Positions 1 to 9,627 of a stretch of 64,000 nucleotides of DNA are shown piece after piece. The translations under genes were made by a program, and so were the position numbers. Location of the stretch: the NCBI GenBank assembly GCA_033558025.1, contig JAUCEF010000014.1, positions 1,116,001 to 1,180,000 on the forward strand, in the 5' to 3' direction. Under the pieces are notes generated by a model. It saw nothing but the letters and a program-made list of their open reading frames with translations, searched no databases and was not told the origin of the DNA. The first letter of the stretch is position 1. Every line of letters starts with the position of its first letter. This DNA comes from Phytophthora sp. 'mugwort' (taxonomy: Eukaryota > Oomycota > Peronosporomycetes > Peronosporales > Peronosporaceae).

Positions 1-151
1 TGGGCTGGTCAAGACACTTTTTGGGATGAGTACTGCATACAGAGCCCGCCTCATTAAAAACAAGCGAGGATAATTGGCAAGATCTGCTAAGGCCACAAAA
101 AGGCCACAATGACGTCCGTCTGGGGCAGACCTCACTTTCAAAGACGCAGCG

Positions 152-189
152 CACGTGAGAGATCGACATCCGCTCAAGCAAATCACGTG
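152..189 (+). promoter_or_regulatory. Pair of CACGTG (G-box) motifs before the first bZIP gene
   Basis: Two perfect CACGTG hexamers occur at 152-157 and 184-189, the second ending two bases before the ATG at 192. CACGTG is the classical G-box bound by bZIP and bHLH factors, so a role in controlling the downstream bZIP gene is plausible. The function is inferred; only the motifs are seen. Confidence 0.4.
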
Positions 190-191
190 CA

Positions 192-767
192 ATGGCTATT
201 TCGACGGTTGTATCAGCTGTCGAAACCGATTGTTTAATGGAGTTCTACGACTTGCTGCCATCCAGCCCGAGTGCATTCAACATGTCGACCATGAGCGGGA
301 TCGTTGCGGACGGTGATGATTCTACTGATTTCGGGGCTTGGTATTGTCCATCTTCGCCAGCATCTCAGTATGATGAAGACGGATCTCGGAAGGTCAGTAG
401 CCGCGACAACGTGCAGAGTCAACGCGAAAGCAAGAAAAGACGTCGCCGAGAGACGGAAAGGAACCGCCAGCGGCGATGCCGACAGCGAGTCCGACATGAG
501 CATGATCGTTTGTTGATTGAAATCGAGTATTTGTCGATGTTATTAAGTCAGCTTAGCGAAGAGGCCGCCACAAGGAAAGTTCCACTCCCTTCGCCAACCT
601 ACTCGTACTGGAAAAATTCTGCAATACACCAAAGCGAAGAGCGACAAAAATCTGAAGTCGTGCACGATCAACTTCAGCGCCTACTGGAAATGCAGAATGA
701 ATACATCGAGAATTTGCGTTCGCTGTCACCTGGTGACATCCCTGTGGATGAAGAAGACAACAAGTGA
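192..767 (+). CDS. Short bZIP-type transcription factor (M96-like family, no START-like domain)
   Basis: The 191-residue protein has an acidic, Ser-rich N-terminal half. A strongly basic stretch around residues 78-102 (KKRRRRETERNRQRRCRQR) fits the bZIP N-x7-R spacing. It is followed by leucine/isoleucine heptads (LLIEIEYLSMLLSQL) that would form a coiled coil, and a second helical segment runs around residues 150-178. A nuclear DNA-binding role is expected for bZIP proteins. It shares its plan (basic region, coiled coil, W-containing linker, second coiled coil) with the genes at 37.9-58.6 kb, but stops before the START-like domain of the longer members. The ATG at 192 is the first in frame and is preceded closely by two G-box motifs. 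The gene looks intact. Exact DNA target and biological role are unknown. Confidence 0.7.
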   Translation: MAISTVVSAVETDCLMEFYDLLPSSPSAFNMSTMSGIVADGDDSTDFGAWYCPSSPASQYDEDGSRKVSSRDNVQSQRESKKRRRRETERNRQRRCRQRVRHEHDRLLIEIEYLSMLLSQLSEEAATRKVPLPSPTYSYWKNSAIHQSEERQKSEVVHDQLQRLLEMQNEYIENLRSLSPGDIPVDEEDNK

Positions 768-995
768 GGTTGGAAAAGGGAAAATGCTGAATTTTGGAGT
801 GGTATTGTAGCCTTACAAAAAGCGACTGAGTGATAATCTGCTTGTATTGAGGTTTCAAAACGATTTTACACCTGCGATTTATCATCGGTCTGTTTCAGGC
901 ATGTCTTCGTTTATTAGAATATGTTTCGTTTATTCATGTGGTTTATATTGTATTAAAAAAGCTAGCTACATGAATAAAGCATTCATGTACATATA

Positions 996-1013
996 TTAAC
1001 CCCTTGGTTCCCG
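996..1013 (+). repeat. Left TTAA target site and terminal inverted repeat of piggyBac element
   Basis: TTAA at 996-999 is followed directly by CCCCTTGGTTCCCG (1000-1013). The exact inverse sits at 4494-4507 and is followed by TTAA at 4508-4511. TTAA duplication and CCC-starting ends are the hallmarks of piggyBac transposition. Confidence 0.92.
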
Positions 1014-1494
1014 ACGTCGTAATTTACGCCACAGAAAAAAATCTGTCGTATTATACGACATATAGAAGACTACAATAGGAAATGGCTCGACCAATACTTT
1101 AATCAAGTCATTTCCAAAACAATTAGATGGCGGAGGTCGATGCGGACAGCACAAAAATGGGTCAACGGGAAAGGATTTGTGGCTATGAGACAGCTGGGAG
1201 GATACACTGTCGTGCCATTTTAGATTTTGCCGGATGGCACGCAGACGTTCAAGCCAGCGCGGGAAAAATGCCGCCGTTGCCGCGTTGTGCGGGACATTCA
1301 CTTTGGTCATTTTTGGCGCCAACTTCGCGCGTTAGTCTGGAGCTCGAAGCGTCCAAGCGGTATCCAAAATGATTGGCGTAAGTCCGGATGGTGATGATAT
1401 TCGTTTTTTTGGGGGGGGCTGTGTCAGTTATGCGATAGAGTCTGGATTGCTACGTGAAGATGGCAGAATATAAAAAGGGCACGAGCGCTGCGAA

Positions 1495-4142
1495 GACGCC
1501 ACTGCAGACGAGGAGGCAAGCGCTGCGGAGGACGCCGCGATCCCCGCAGAAGATGCCGCCCCGGATAAGGGCCAGAGCACTGAGGAAGATGCTGTTGCTG
1601 TGGACGATGAGCCAAGCGCTGCAGAAGAAGCAGCGAGTGCTGCAGAAGCGGATGATATTCGAGTCGCCCAAATAGATACAAATGCCAAGCTATCTCAGTG
1701 TACGTTGGGGGAGTTGTTTCGGGTTTCTAGTGACTCCGACGTGGAGCTTTCCGAGGCCGCGGTGCCTCAGGCTTTTGCTTTGTCGCCACGCGAGTTTCAA
1801 GAAGACGGACCTTTGCGAGCTGTTGTCGGAGGGCTGCAGACCTTGTCGGAAGCGTCCGTTGTCGATAGCGAGGTTGAGCAACAAGACGTTTCTGAAACCC
1901 CAACCAACCGAGTGGTAAGATCGCAAGCTCAAGTGAAGAGAAACGTCAATTTTGTCCCAGAGGACGAGAGCATGAGCGCCTACGAAAGTTTTAGTTCGGG
2001 AAGGAGCGACGAAGAGGACATATATGATCACGACGCAGACTATAAGAGCCTGAGGTCTGGAACGTCGACGACGACGATGATGTCATGTGGAGGACGACGA
2101 GGTGCAGCTAGACGAAACGTTGACGCTTCACTTCTAATTGGAAACGAGCCGGTCAATAAGCGCGATGCTCAGCTTCGAGCTGACTCATTGCGTACAATGC
2201 AGTGGACGCCTGCAGGCTTCGGTTGTTGAGGAAACATGGCCACTTATCTAGGATTCGGTGCTGAAAAGGCTCAGCCTGTGCCTGCCCTTTGCCATTCACC
2301 GCATCTTACCTTCTTCTACTTCATGCCGAAGTCGTTGTGGGTTATGATATGCGTTGAGATGAACCGTTACAGTCACCAGTAATTAGAACGGCGTGCTCGA
2401 GCTGTTCTGGCAAAACAAGAAGGTCGACCTCGCGGGACGCTGACGCAATTCGTCGGCGCATGAGAGCAACCTCTCCGTATGAGACCCATGAGATCTTGCA
2501 CGTTCTCGGCCTACTCATCGCTCGAATGCTCTGTCTGCAAAACCGCCGCTTCGCGGCTCATTGGTCTATGTCCGAAGATGGCGCGGTTCCAGCTGGAAAC
2601 TTCGGACGGTTCATGGGGCGTAACCGGTGCCAAGAGATATTATGCGACTTACATTTCGTGGACAACGAGTCCGAGCGCACACACGATAAGCTCTGGAAAC
2701 TCCGCCCCATAGTGAACAAGCTGCAGAAACAATTATGGCTGGCTGGACTCTTCCAACTGTGTTCTCCTTTGACGAAGGAGTGCTTCCCCCCACGTCAAGG
2801 CGCAATACGACCCGTGCGTTTATGCCTGATAAACCTCACCGTTATGGGTCAAAGATGTTATGACTTGTGATTCGAGATCTGCTTGTTGTCACAGGTATGC
2901 ATTCTATGTCATCACTTACTACATCGTGAACTGATTCTAACTTCGTATGTCGTAACTTACTAGATTCGAAATGTACGCTGGCAAGCGTAATGCTGGAGAT
3001 GGTGGAAGCCCATTCGACCAGAAGATAGGTGCCGCGGCAGTTGTCCGCAACTTGAAAGTCATGCTAAATACCACTGCCCGGCACCCGTGGCACTTAGTCG
3101 TCGTGGACCGATTTTACTCTTCGATCCTTCTTGGGATCGAACTTCTAGGCATGAATGTGTACGTGATCGGTACTATTATGACCGATCGACTCGGGCTTGA
3201 CTAAAACATCAAGGAACAGAGAAAGACACAGCCGGTGTCAATCCCGCGCGGCAGCTTCACGTTTTCTCGCTCAATCGCGGTGCCGACCATGATAGCGTCC
3301 CACTGGTGGGACCGCAAACCGGTGAACTACTTGTGCACCGGGTCCGTAATGGCGGCGTCTAGCATGAACCGAAATGTCACACAAGGGGGCACGATTACTG
3401 TGTCGTGCCCGACTGCAGTCAATGATTATCAGCGTTGGATGGGCAGAGTTGATGTTCATGATCAACTCCGCCTCCAGAAGTTTTCTTTGCAGACGTCTAC
3501 GAAGCTTACAAAGTACTACAAGAGCCTATTTTTAGGCTTCGTCGATTTGGCGTTAGTGAATGCATATATTTCACACAAGGAGGCTGCAAGATCGCTGGGA
3601 CTACTGCAATGGCCCGTGGAGACTGGTACGCTGTTTTACAGAACCAAGTTCTGCAGCTCAAGGCTGCTGATTTTGCCGGTGTCGTGTTACTCCGCAGCCC
3701 GGAAGTAATAAGCGGAAAAGGACATCTATACGGCTCACTCACGCTCTGGAACAGTCTGAAGATTGGGTGACCGTTTGCGGCGTTCAAAAGCGCCGCCAAC
3801 GGTCGTGCAAAATGTGCGCTCTTTTACGAGGGGACCGTAAGAGGAAGTCTTTTTGCAACGACATGGTTTCGTGAGCGCTGCTCTGTGGACGGCACCAAGT
3901 GTTGGCTCTGCAATAAAATCCGCCACGACTACAAGGGCGTACCAAGAACCTGTTTCGCCATCTGGCAGGACGAATTTGACTGCGGCCAAGCGATCCCGGC
4001 CACCTTGGGCAAGAAAGTGGTTTTACGGCGACCTGGTCAAAAAGCGGGAAAGCGTAGATCGACGCGTCGAGAGCTGCACGTTGACGGTGAAGACGCTGAT
4101 GTCGAGGATGGTGAAAGCGTGAATGACCACAGCCAAGAGTGA
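1495..4142 (+). pseudogene. PiggyBac transposase, frameshifted
   Basis: The N-terminal part (1495-2229) is an Ala/Glu/Asp-rich acidic region ending in stop. The DDE core follows in shifted frames. A first catalytic-Asp motif FDEG lies near 2770 and is followed by a conserved MPDKPHRYGSK. A second motif VVDRFYSSILLGIELL lies at about 3100-3155. A third motif, MGRVDVHDQ, lies at about 3440-3465. These correspond to the three catalytic aspartates of piggyBac enzymes. A Cys-rich C-terminal domain (CKMCALLRGDRKRKSF near 3810, then CWLCNKIRHDYKG near 3900) matches the family's terminal zinc-binding region. At least four frame changes are needed to read it through, so no active enzyme can be made as sequenced. 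A spliceable intron (2895-2963) interrupts the core. The exact start codon is uncertain. Confidence 0.85.
2895..2963 (+). other. Probable 69-nt intron in the piggyBac transposase
   Basis: GTATGC follows ...TGTCACAG and the segment ends in TTACTAG before ATTCGAAATG. Removing it joins the conserved transposase motif TCDSRSACCHR to FEMYAGKRNAG without changing frame. The length, the GT-AG borders and the CTAAC-like sequence inside are typical of short oomycete introns. Splicing is inferred, not observed. Confidence 0.7.
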
Positions 4143-4493
4143 GCAATGCGTACGCTTGTACGGTGAGGATAGAAGCGTCAAGCAAACAGCCACATCGTAA
4201 CTTATTTTTTTCTTGAGCTTGTGCTTCTATCGTATAGTCGTTATCACCTCTCTGGACTCATTGTACAACTCTTTTGCGCTGCCTTTATGTGAAACCATAG
4301 GATGTTACGACATTGATAGCACAAAGAGAGCTTTTATGGTTTATAACTTATGCCATTGTCAGCTAACCCTGTTAAGACTTTATATACCTATCCGCCGGTC
4401 GGCTATGTTCACCATACAAAATTAAGTGACTTGGCTATGGCGTAAGGTACGACATAAAGGTACCGTACTCTCGAAGTTTTGTACCCACAGTTC

Positions 4494-4511
4494 CGGGAAC
4501 CAAGGGGTTAA
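4494..4511 (-). repeat. Right terminal inverted repeat and TTAA of piggyBac element
   Basis: CGGGAACCAAGGGG at 4494-4507 is the perfect reverse complement of the left end, followed by the TTAA duplication at 4508-4511. The match is 14 bp; sequence further inside does not pair. Confidence 0.92.
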
Positions 4512-5193
4512 AAACACAGGAATAAACGAAACCTTCTAGGGAATTCGCCATGCATACCTGTCGTTTTGTATGGAATTCTAGGTGCGCTTTGCACGATGAA
4601 TTCCACGAATGCAACAATGGCAGACATACAAAAGACAAGTGAAACACCCTTAATGGCAAAATGCACAGGAATTCGCCGTGCAATTTGCATGACGCAAGTA
4701 GTACCTTCTGGAACATTACACCGGCAGATCTTAATATCATTATTTCGCAAGGAAAATAGGTTTAAGTGTTCCACAGCACCGGCCAGTGATTTCAACGAGA
4801 TGACCGCTCGACCAGCTGAGACTGTAAGGACACATCCTTTGAAGCTCAGGTAGGTTTAAACCCTTAGGTACAACTGTTGTCACCACCTATGAGAACAAAG
4901 AAGCGAATCCATTTTTTTTTATTTATTCTTTCACAAAACCTTTACGCGTATGTATATAGATATACCCCAGTGATAACATGTCGAACGAATTAACGTTTTG
5001 GGAAGTACAAGGGCACACAGATCAAAGAAGTATATGCTTCTGATCCCGGGTATTGTCGATGGGTATTCAACCAACCCAGTCTAAATATCTCGGAAGATAT
5101 CAAAATATTTTGCCTTCCGATTGACCCCAATTATATTGATTGGCTTCGCAAGTGTCAGTTCGTCATTGAAAAATGCCCCAAGCTTTAGTAGAA
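4512..5193. other. Intergenic, no gene recognised; left end of the Polinton-like element must lie here
   Basis: No open frame with recognisable protein motifs. The stretch lies between the right TTAA of the piggyBac element and the 3' end of the major capsid gene. The outer terminal repeat of the virus-like element should lie here, but I could not match any sequence to the opposite end near 20.73-20.86 kb by eye. Confidence 0.5.
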
Positions 5194-6848
5194 CTAAGCT
5201 AAGAAAATGGTAAAATCGATCACTTCGCCTGTAAGACGATCAAAAGTCAGCTCCTGCTCGCTCACAATAAGGACCAACATGTTGCTACCCCGGCATCCTG
5301 CGTTTGTGCCCTGGACTTGAATTGCTTGGGGGACATCGCGCTCCGTAAGACGACTAACATCCGCAATGAGTACACGGTTAGTAAGCGACCACGTCGGATA
5401 ACCAAGAAGTCCATTCACCAGCTCAGGAGTCAGCTCAACATTAATCGACGCGATCTTAGCTACCTCGTTAGTGAAGTGGTGGAAATCATAGTCATGACTG
5501 ATGCTAAAAGTCTGGTGGGAACCCATGCGAACGTTAAAGATTTTGATACTGGAACCAGGGTGGAGCGTCCAGGGAGCCGAATCAAAGGGACTTCGAAACT
5601 CCTGTACGGCAGATGCAAAGTTACCAGTCTGTTCGGCAAAAGGAAGGCGAATAACATATTTACTATTCTTAACAGATGCCGATAGCTGTAGATCAAATGC
5701 AGCATTGTGCTGAGTCGATTGCTTCCCAACACTAGCTCGTTGGTAAGACCATTGATCATAACAATCATTAAACTGAACCTTCTTGACCGGTTTAGAGATA
5801 ATAGCCTGAGGGTTCTCAAGATGGACAGACGGGACGTACAGACGGGAAGTAGTGAATAGCATGTAAGTCCCATCATTAGTAGGTTCAAGAGAATTGACTA
5901 CTGCACCCCAAGCAACATTGAAACCGGCATAAGCAGCAAGTACTCCAGCCATGGGATTACAGGTGGAAGAAGCAGATACCATAACAACAGGTATTACCAC
6001 TGGCAAGCGTAGTGCTGGTCAGCGACATACCCTTCGAAGCATCGACAACAATAGTAGAAGTACCCTGATTGACACGGAAACGCAGACGGAGTTGAGGGTT
6101 CGCCATGAGGTCTAACTCCTTAAAGAAGGGTGAAGATCAGTTAACTTGATTTTGAGCATGTAGTTCCACGTACCCATAATGGCGTTAGCTGTTGCAGCGA
6201 ACGAAGGCCATGCGGTAGAGATATTAGAACCAGCATTAGGAGGGTTTGCCAACAGCCGCTTTACAAGACCATCGTTGGCGATGGAGGCACCACCAGATGG
6301 GCCAGTAGTAGCAAACGAAGATGAGAATGCAGTAGTGTTTGTGTATCCATATCCAGTAGTCGAGGTTGTAGCGGAACTGTACAGGGCTGATTGAGCCGCA
6401 TCGGGATAGAGAAACGACTCAGCTCTGTCCTTCTCAACACACTGAGGACTGTAGGTAGTCTGAGCGCGGATGTTGTTCCAAAACAGCTTGTAGTCTGCCA
6501 TGCTGACAACGGTTTTACCATTGATATAGCGACATCGAATCAATGACATTCCAGTTACCGCATTTGAGCGATGAACAGATACGATTGGCTGCAGCAGTCT
6601 GCGCAGTACTACCATTCTTCATCGAGACCTGGAATGGTAACCCGATGTAGGCATCAAGAAGACAAGCAAATCCTTCACTTCCATTCAGCTGGGCAGTAGC
6701 ATCGATAGTGATAACACCATTCTGGTACGATCCATTGATTGAGATCGATTACGAACGGTACACGCTTGCCGGAAGATACCTTGATCTCCCGGTCGCTTTT
6801 GAGCGAGCTCTGGTATAAGTACTTATCGTATAGTGGAGTTTCCCTCAT
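5194..6848 (-). pseudogene. Major capsid protein (double jelly-roll), Polinton/PLV type
   Basis: Reads leftward from an ATG at 6848 (MRETPLYDKY) to TAG at 5194, about 550 codons with several frame changes. Conserved pieces include LNGSEGFACLLDAYIGLPFQ near 6690, the NPQLRLRFRVNQGT segment near 6090, and a long intact C-terminal frame (5194-6006). That frame contains RLPFAEQTGNFASAVQEFRS and HPGSSIKIFNVRMGSHQTF. Length, beta-rich composition and position beside the minor capsid and core genes fit a major capsid protein that would build the icosahedral shell. It is transcribed away from the core-like gene, with a large hairpin between them. Frameshifts near 6010-6110 and upstream of 6615 prevent full translation. 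Assignment is from pattern and context; a structure-based search would settle it. Confidence 0.72.
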
Positions 6849-7204
6849 CGCTGAATCTATATGGTTTCTAATATAGTTTGAGGAAAATTAAATATTACAG
6901 GCGACCTTGTCAAACCTATTACGAGCGATCATGATCTAACTGAACTTGTGGGTCGAGTAGGTGTCCACCTCGATGATATCTTTTAATTGAATGAAATAGC
7001 GAAACCACTAGCGAAGGAGTGTACCTATCTAATTTTACTTAGACCACCCAATCTCGATGTGGGACATTGACAAGCGGTACATGATGGCGAAGTTTTCGAA
7101 TCGATGGGCGAAGCAGCTCTGACAAAGTATGGAATCGGTAGAAACAACCCTAAACAATATCAAGGAGCATACGGTAATTACTGTGGTATATGGTGCATCC
7201 TTTG

Positions 7205-7214
7205 TCTATATAGA
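7205..7214. promoter_or_regulatory. Palindromic TCTATATAGA motif in the capsid/core divergent spacer
   Basis: A perfect 10-bp palindrome at the left foot of the large hairpin, in the spacer between two divergent genes. The same 10-mer occurs at 10317-10326 in front of the fibre gene. It contains a TATA-like core, and TCTA is the late-promoter tetramer known from the virophage Mavirus and its host virus CroV. A promoter role is a guess. Confidence 0.3.
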
Positions 7215-7297
7215 ATGGTTATATTCAGATCTTTGAATCGATCTAATAAAATGGATCTGGTAGATCGATTCAAAGATCTGAATCTAACCATTCTATA
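7209..7297. repeat. Large hairpin: 36-bp inverted repeat with 17-nt loop
   Basis: Positions 7209-7244 pair with 7262-7297 over 36 bp with a single mismatch (T at 7222 opposite the partner of G), leaving a 17-nt loop at 7245-7261. The arms contain TCAGATCTTTGAATCGATCT and its inverse. The hairpin lies between the leftward major capsid gene and the rightward core-like gene. Confidence 0.9.
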
Positions 7298-7333
7298 AAA
7301 AAACGCAAGATTTGTTGTTGATATTATATAATT

Positions 7334-8087
7334 ATGACGTTCAAAGAGGTACCTGTTTCCTCGTCAATCCCAGAGGCAAAGCTCAAGATGGTATTCGAGA
7401 ATTGTACTCTATCGCTGACGAAAGGTGAGTTGAATGTTCAGGCGCTACGCTCCATCTCCATCCTGAATCGTATGCCAAAGCTCTTCGAGCTCGCAAATCT
7501 GGTAAAGGAACGCGTTTGGCTATCCGTTTAAGCATATGCAATGTGGTGGTATACACGGGGCGAGTATTTGGTCAAAAATATCGGGAGGCATCAAAGAAGC
7601 ATTCAAACTCGCTAAAGACTCTGGCATTCTTAGCAAAGCCGCAGATGCAGCTGTTCCTGCTCTCGCAACCGCAGTCGGGTCTCTACAAAGCGCTAACCCA
7701 GCGCGAGCCGCCATACGTTCCATGACAGGTATCAGAGTTCATTATGACGATAAGGGAGGAGGACCTCTGACCATAAGTGATTTTAAGAAAGGAGCCAAAC
7801 GTGCTCTTGCTTACGTTAAACGAAAAGGAGTTCCAACCGATGCGGTCGATGCTGGAGAGAAGTTTTTTCTTGCCAAAGCCACCAAGCCTGAACATCAGGA
7901 ATTAATCAAATCGATTCGAGGTGAGGTTCGTCGTCGATATGGAGTAGGCGTTGCCAAGCCAAAGGCAGAGAGATTTATAAAGGGATCCCAAGAAGCACGC
8001 GATCATATGGCTAAGCTCCGTGCAATGAAGAAAAAACCTATGCACGGGGGGAGCTTTAGATTGCAACGTCCGGCTCATTACCCCTAA
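7334..8087 (+). pseudogene. Core/minor virion protein with adenain-like cleavage motifs
   Basis: An N-terminal segment (MTFKEVPVSSSIPEAK, from 7334) continues after frameshifts into HPESYAKALRARKSGKGTRLAIRLS (split here by position, about 7455-7525), then into the open frame 7536-8087. That frame has a Gly/Ala-rich helical part (SILSKAADAAVPALATAVG) and a very basic C-terminal half rich in Lys/Arg. Such small basic proteins with an 'AKKxGKGxR' segment occur beside capsid genes in Polinton-like viruses and resemble adenovirus core proteins in character. ISGG|I and MHGG|S fit the adenovirus-protease consensus [MIL]-x-G-G|x. It would sit inside the virion, on DNA or membrane. Two frame changes are needed upstream of 7536. 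Family name is uncertain. Confidence 0.6.
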
Positions 8088-8110
8088 AAACAAAGACACA
8101 AGCAATGGCT

Positions 8111-8990
8111 TTATTTTTCTGGCCGAAGCAAAAGCATGATCGAGACCGAAGTATCTCGAAACTTAACCTTCTGATCATTCTGGTTGTAAATGAAGATCGT
8201 AATCATTGAACGAGCGCCATTATGACAGTTCATCCAAGCATACTGATTCGGCTGCTACGAGATTAGCTGACCAACAGACGCATCACCTCGATCGAAAGCA
8301 CTAAGGATATCGCCACTCGCAACGTATTCATTCTTAATTAGATCGCATCGTACGATGTATGAACTCGTAGGGTGGATCTGAGGGATCGTGCTCGAAAATT
8401 GAGCGCTTGCGACCGTTGCAGGGGACGATGGATATGTTCCAGTAGTCAATCCGACAACCTTTCCAAACTCAGCATTATCGATGATCAGGCGCGGAACGCG
8501 TGTATTAGGCAAACCAGAACCGGGGGGCTATATAGACCAGTAGCAGGTCTAGTCCAGATACCTTCAGCGGTAGGTAGAGTCGTTGGGGTAGCGTTGAAAT
8601 CAAACTGAGCAGCATAATATACGCTATTTTCCGATAATTAGATGTAACAAAAACGTACATTATTTCCAGATGGATCAATGAGATAGGCACCAGCATTGAC
8701 GAGAGCAGTCTGAATGCTTCTATTGATATCAGCATACGTGTAAATACCATCGGTGAGAGTGATACTCAGAATGGATGTTGTAGCACCTGTTGGTACTTCG
8801 ATTTCGAAAGTGTTGTTCCAGAACTTGGTCGCATCGATATTGTATTCGGACTTGTACATGCTTATTAATTGAACGGCGCAAACCACATCGCGAAAATCGG
8901 CAGCTGAACCCGGGAAACTGTAGTATCGCCAAGTTGGGCTGTACCCATCTTGAACGAGGTTCGTGGAATCGAGCTTGATAAAGCTGGCAT
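8111..8990 (-). pseudogene. Minor capsid (penton-type) protein
   Basis: Reads leftward from near 8990 to TAA at 8111, about 290 codons. The N-terminal piece ASFIKLDSTNLVQDGYSPTW and the following AVQLISMYKSEYNI with TKFWNNTFEIEVPTG match the start of Polinton/PLV minor capsid proteins. The C-terminal part (SSYIVRCDLIKNEYVASGD, then YAWMNCHNGARSM) matches their conserved end. The penton protein caps the capsid vertices. Damage: the expected start codon appears to have lost a base at about 8988, there is a frameshift near 8510-8640, and an in-frame TAG at 8255 splits the last conserved block. It faces the core-like gene tail to tail and the GIY-YIG gene head to head. Confidence 0.72.
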
Positions 8991-9057
8991 GTTAATACTA
9001 TATTCATAAAATCATATTTAAGCGATAATCCAACAAATATAATAACTTTATGTAGCT

Positions 9058-9627
9058 ATGTTTGGTCGTATATATAAGATCACCAATGCCGATGAGAGTC
9101 GTAGCCTATATTAGTAGCACAACCAAGACATTGCAACAGAGATGGTGGAATCATAAAGCAAGTTATAATGGATGGATTGATGACAAGCTCGATCGTTGCC
9201 CAGCTGCGATTTTTCCTCACTTCCAGAAAATGGTATTGATAAACTTAGTATTCATTCAATCAGCGAGCACGAAATTGAGAATCATAAGCAATTGCATGAG
9301 TTTGAACAACTTGTTATCGCTCAAACATCTTGTGTCAATTTATATGCGGCATACCGTACCACCGAGCAAAAACTTGAATACGGGCGCATATATTATCAGG
9401 AAAATAAGGAACGACTACGTGAACAAGGACGTCAATACCGTCAAGATCATATTGACGAGAAGAAAGTACGAGATATGGAATATTATCGAGCTAATCGAGA
9501 CACTATTTTAGCAAAGACAAGTGAAAAAATAGACTGTGCTTGTGGATCACGAATTCAACGACGACTAAAATCACAGCATGAGCGAACTATTAAGCATCGA
9601 CGCTGGCTTGCCGATCAACAAGCTTAA
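9058..9627 (+). pseudogene. GIY-YIG endonuclease with basic helical tail and zinc-binding end
   Basis: Starts at ATG 9058 with FGRIYKITNADESRSLY, the GIY half. One base shift later comes YISSTTKTLQQRWWNHKASY, the YIG half (Gly replaced by Ser, with catalytic-type Arg and His). After a second shift near 9225 the frame is open to 9627. It has an acidic HEIENHKQLHEFEQLVIAQ block, helical repeats of the type YQENKERLREQGRQY, and a terminal CACG...H...H cluster that looks like a zinc site. This whole plan is common in nucleases of giant viruses and Polinton-like viruses, where they may act in recombination or homing. Its TAA overlaps the stop of the leftward ATPase gene in a shared TTAA. Confidence 0.72.

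Larger units (their letters stand above)
1000..4507 (+). mobile_element. PiggyBac-type DNA transposon, about 3.5 kb
   Basis: The element is delimited by a 14-bp perfect inverted repeat and flanked on both sides by TTAA. It holds a single transposase gene on the plus strand, now broken by frameshifts. It lies about 230 bp downstream of the bZIP gene. The perfect ends and TTAA copies indicate a fairly recent, precise insertion, while the coding region has already lost its frame. Confidence 0.92.
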
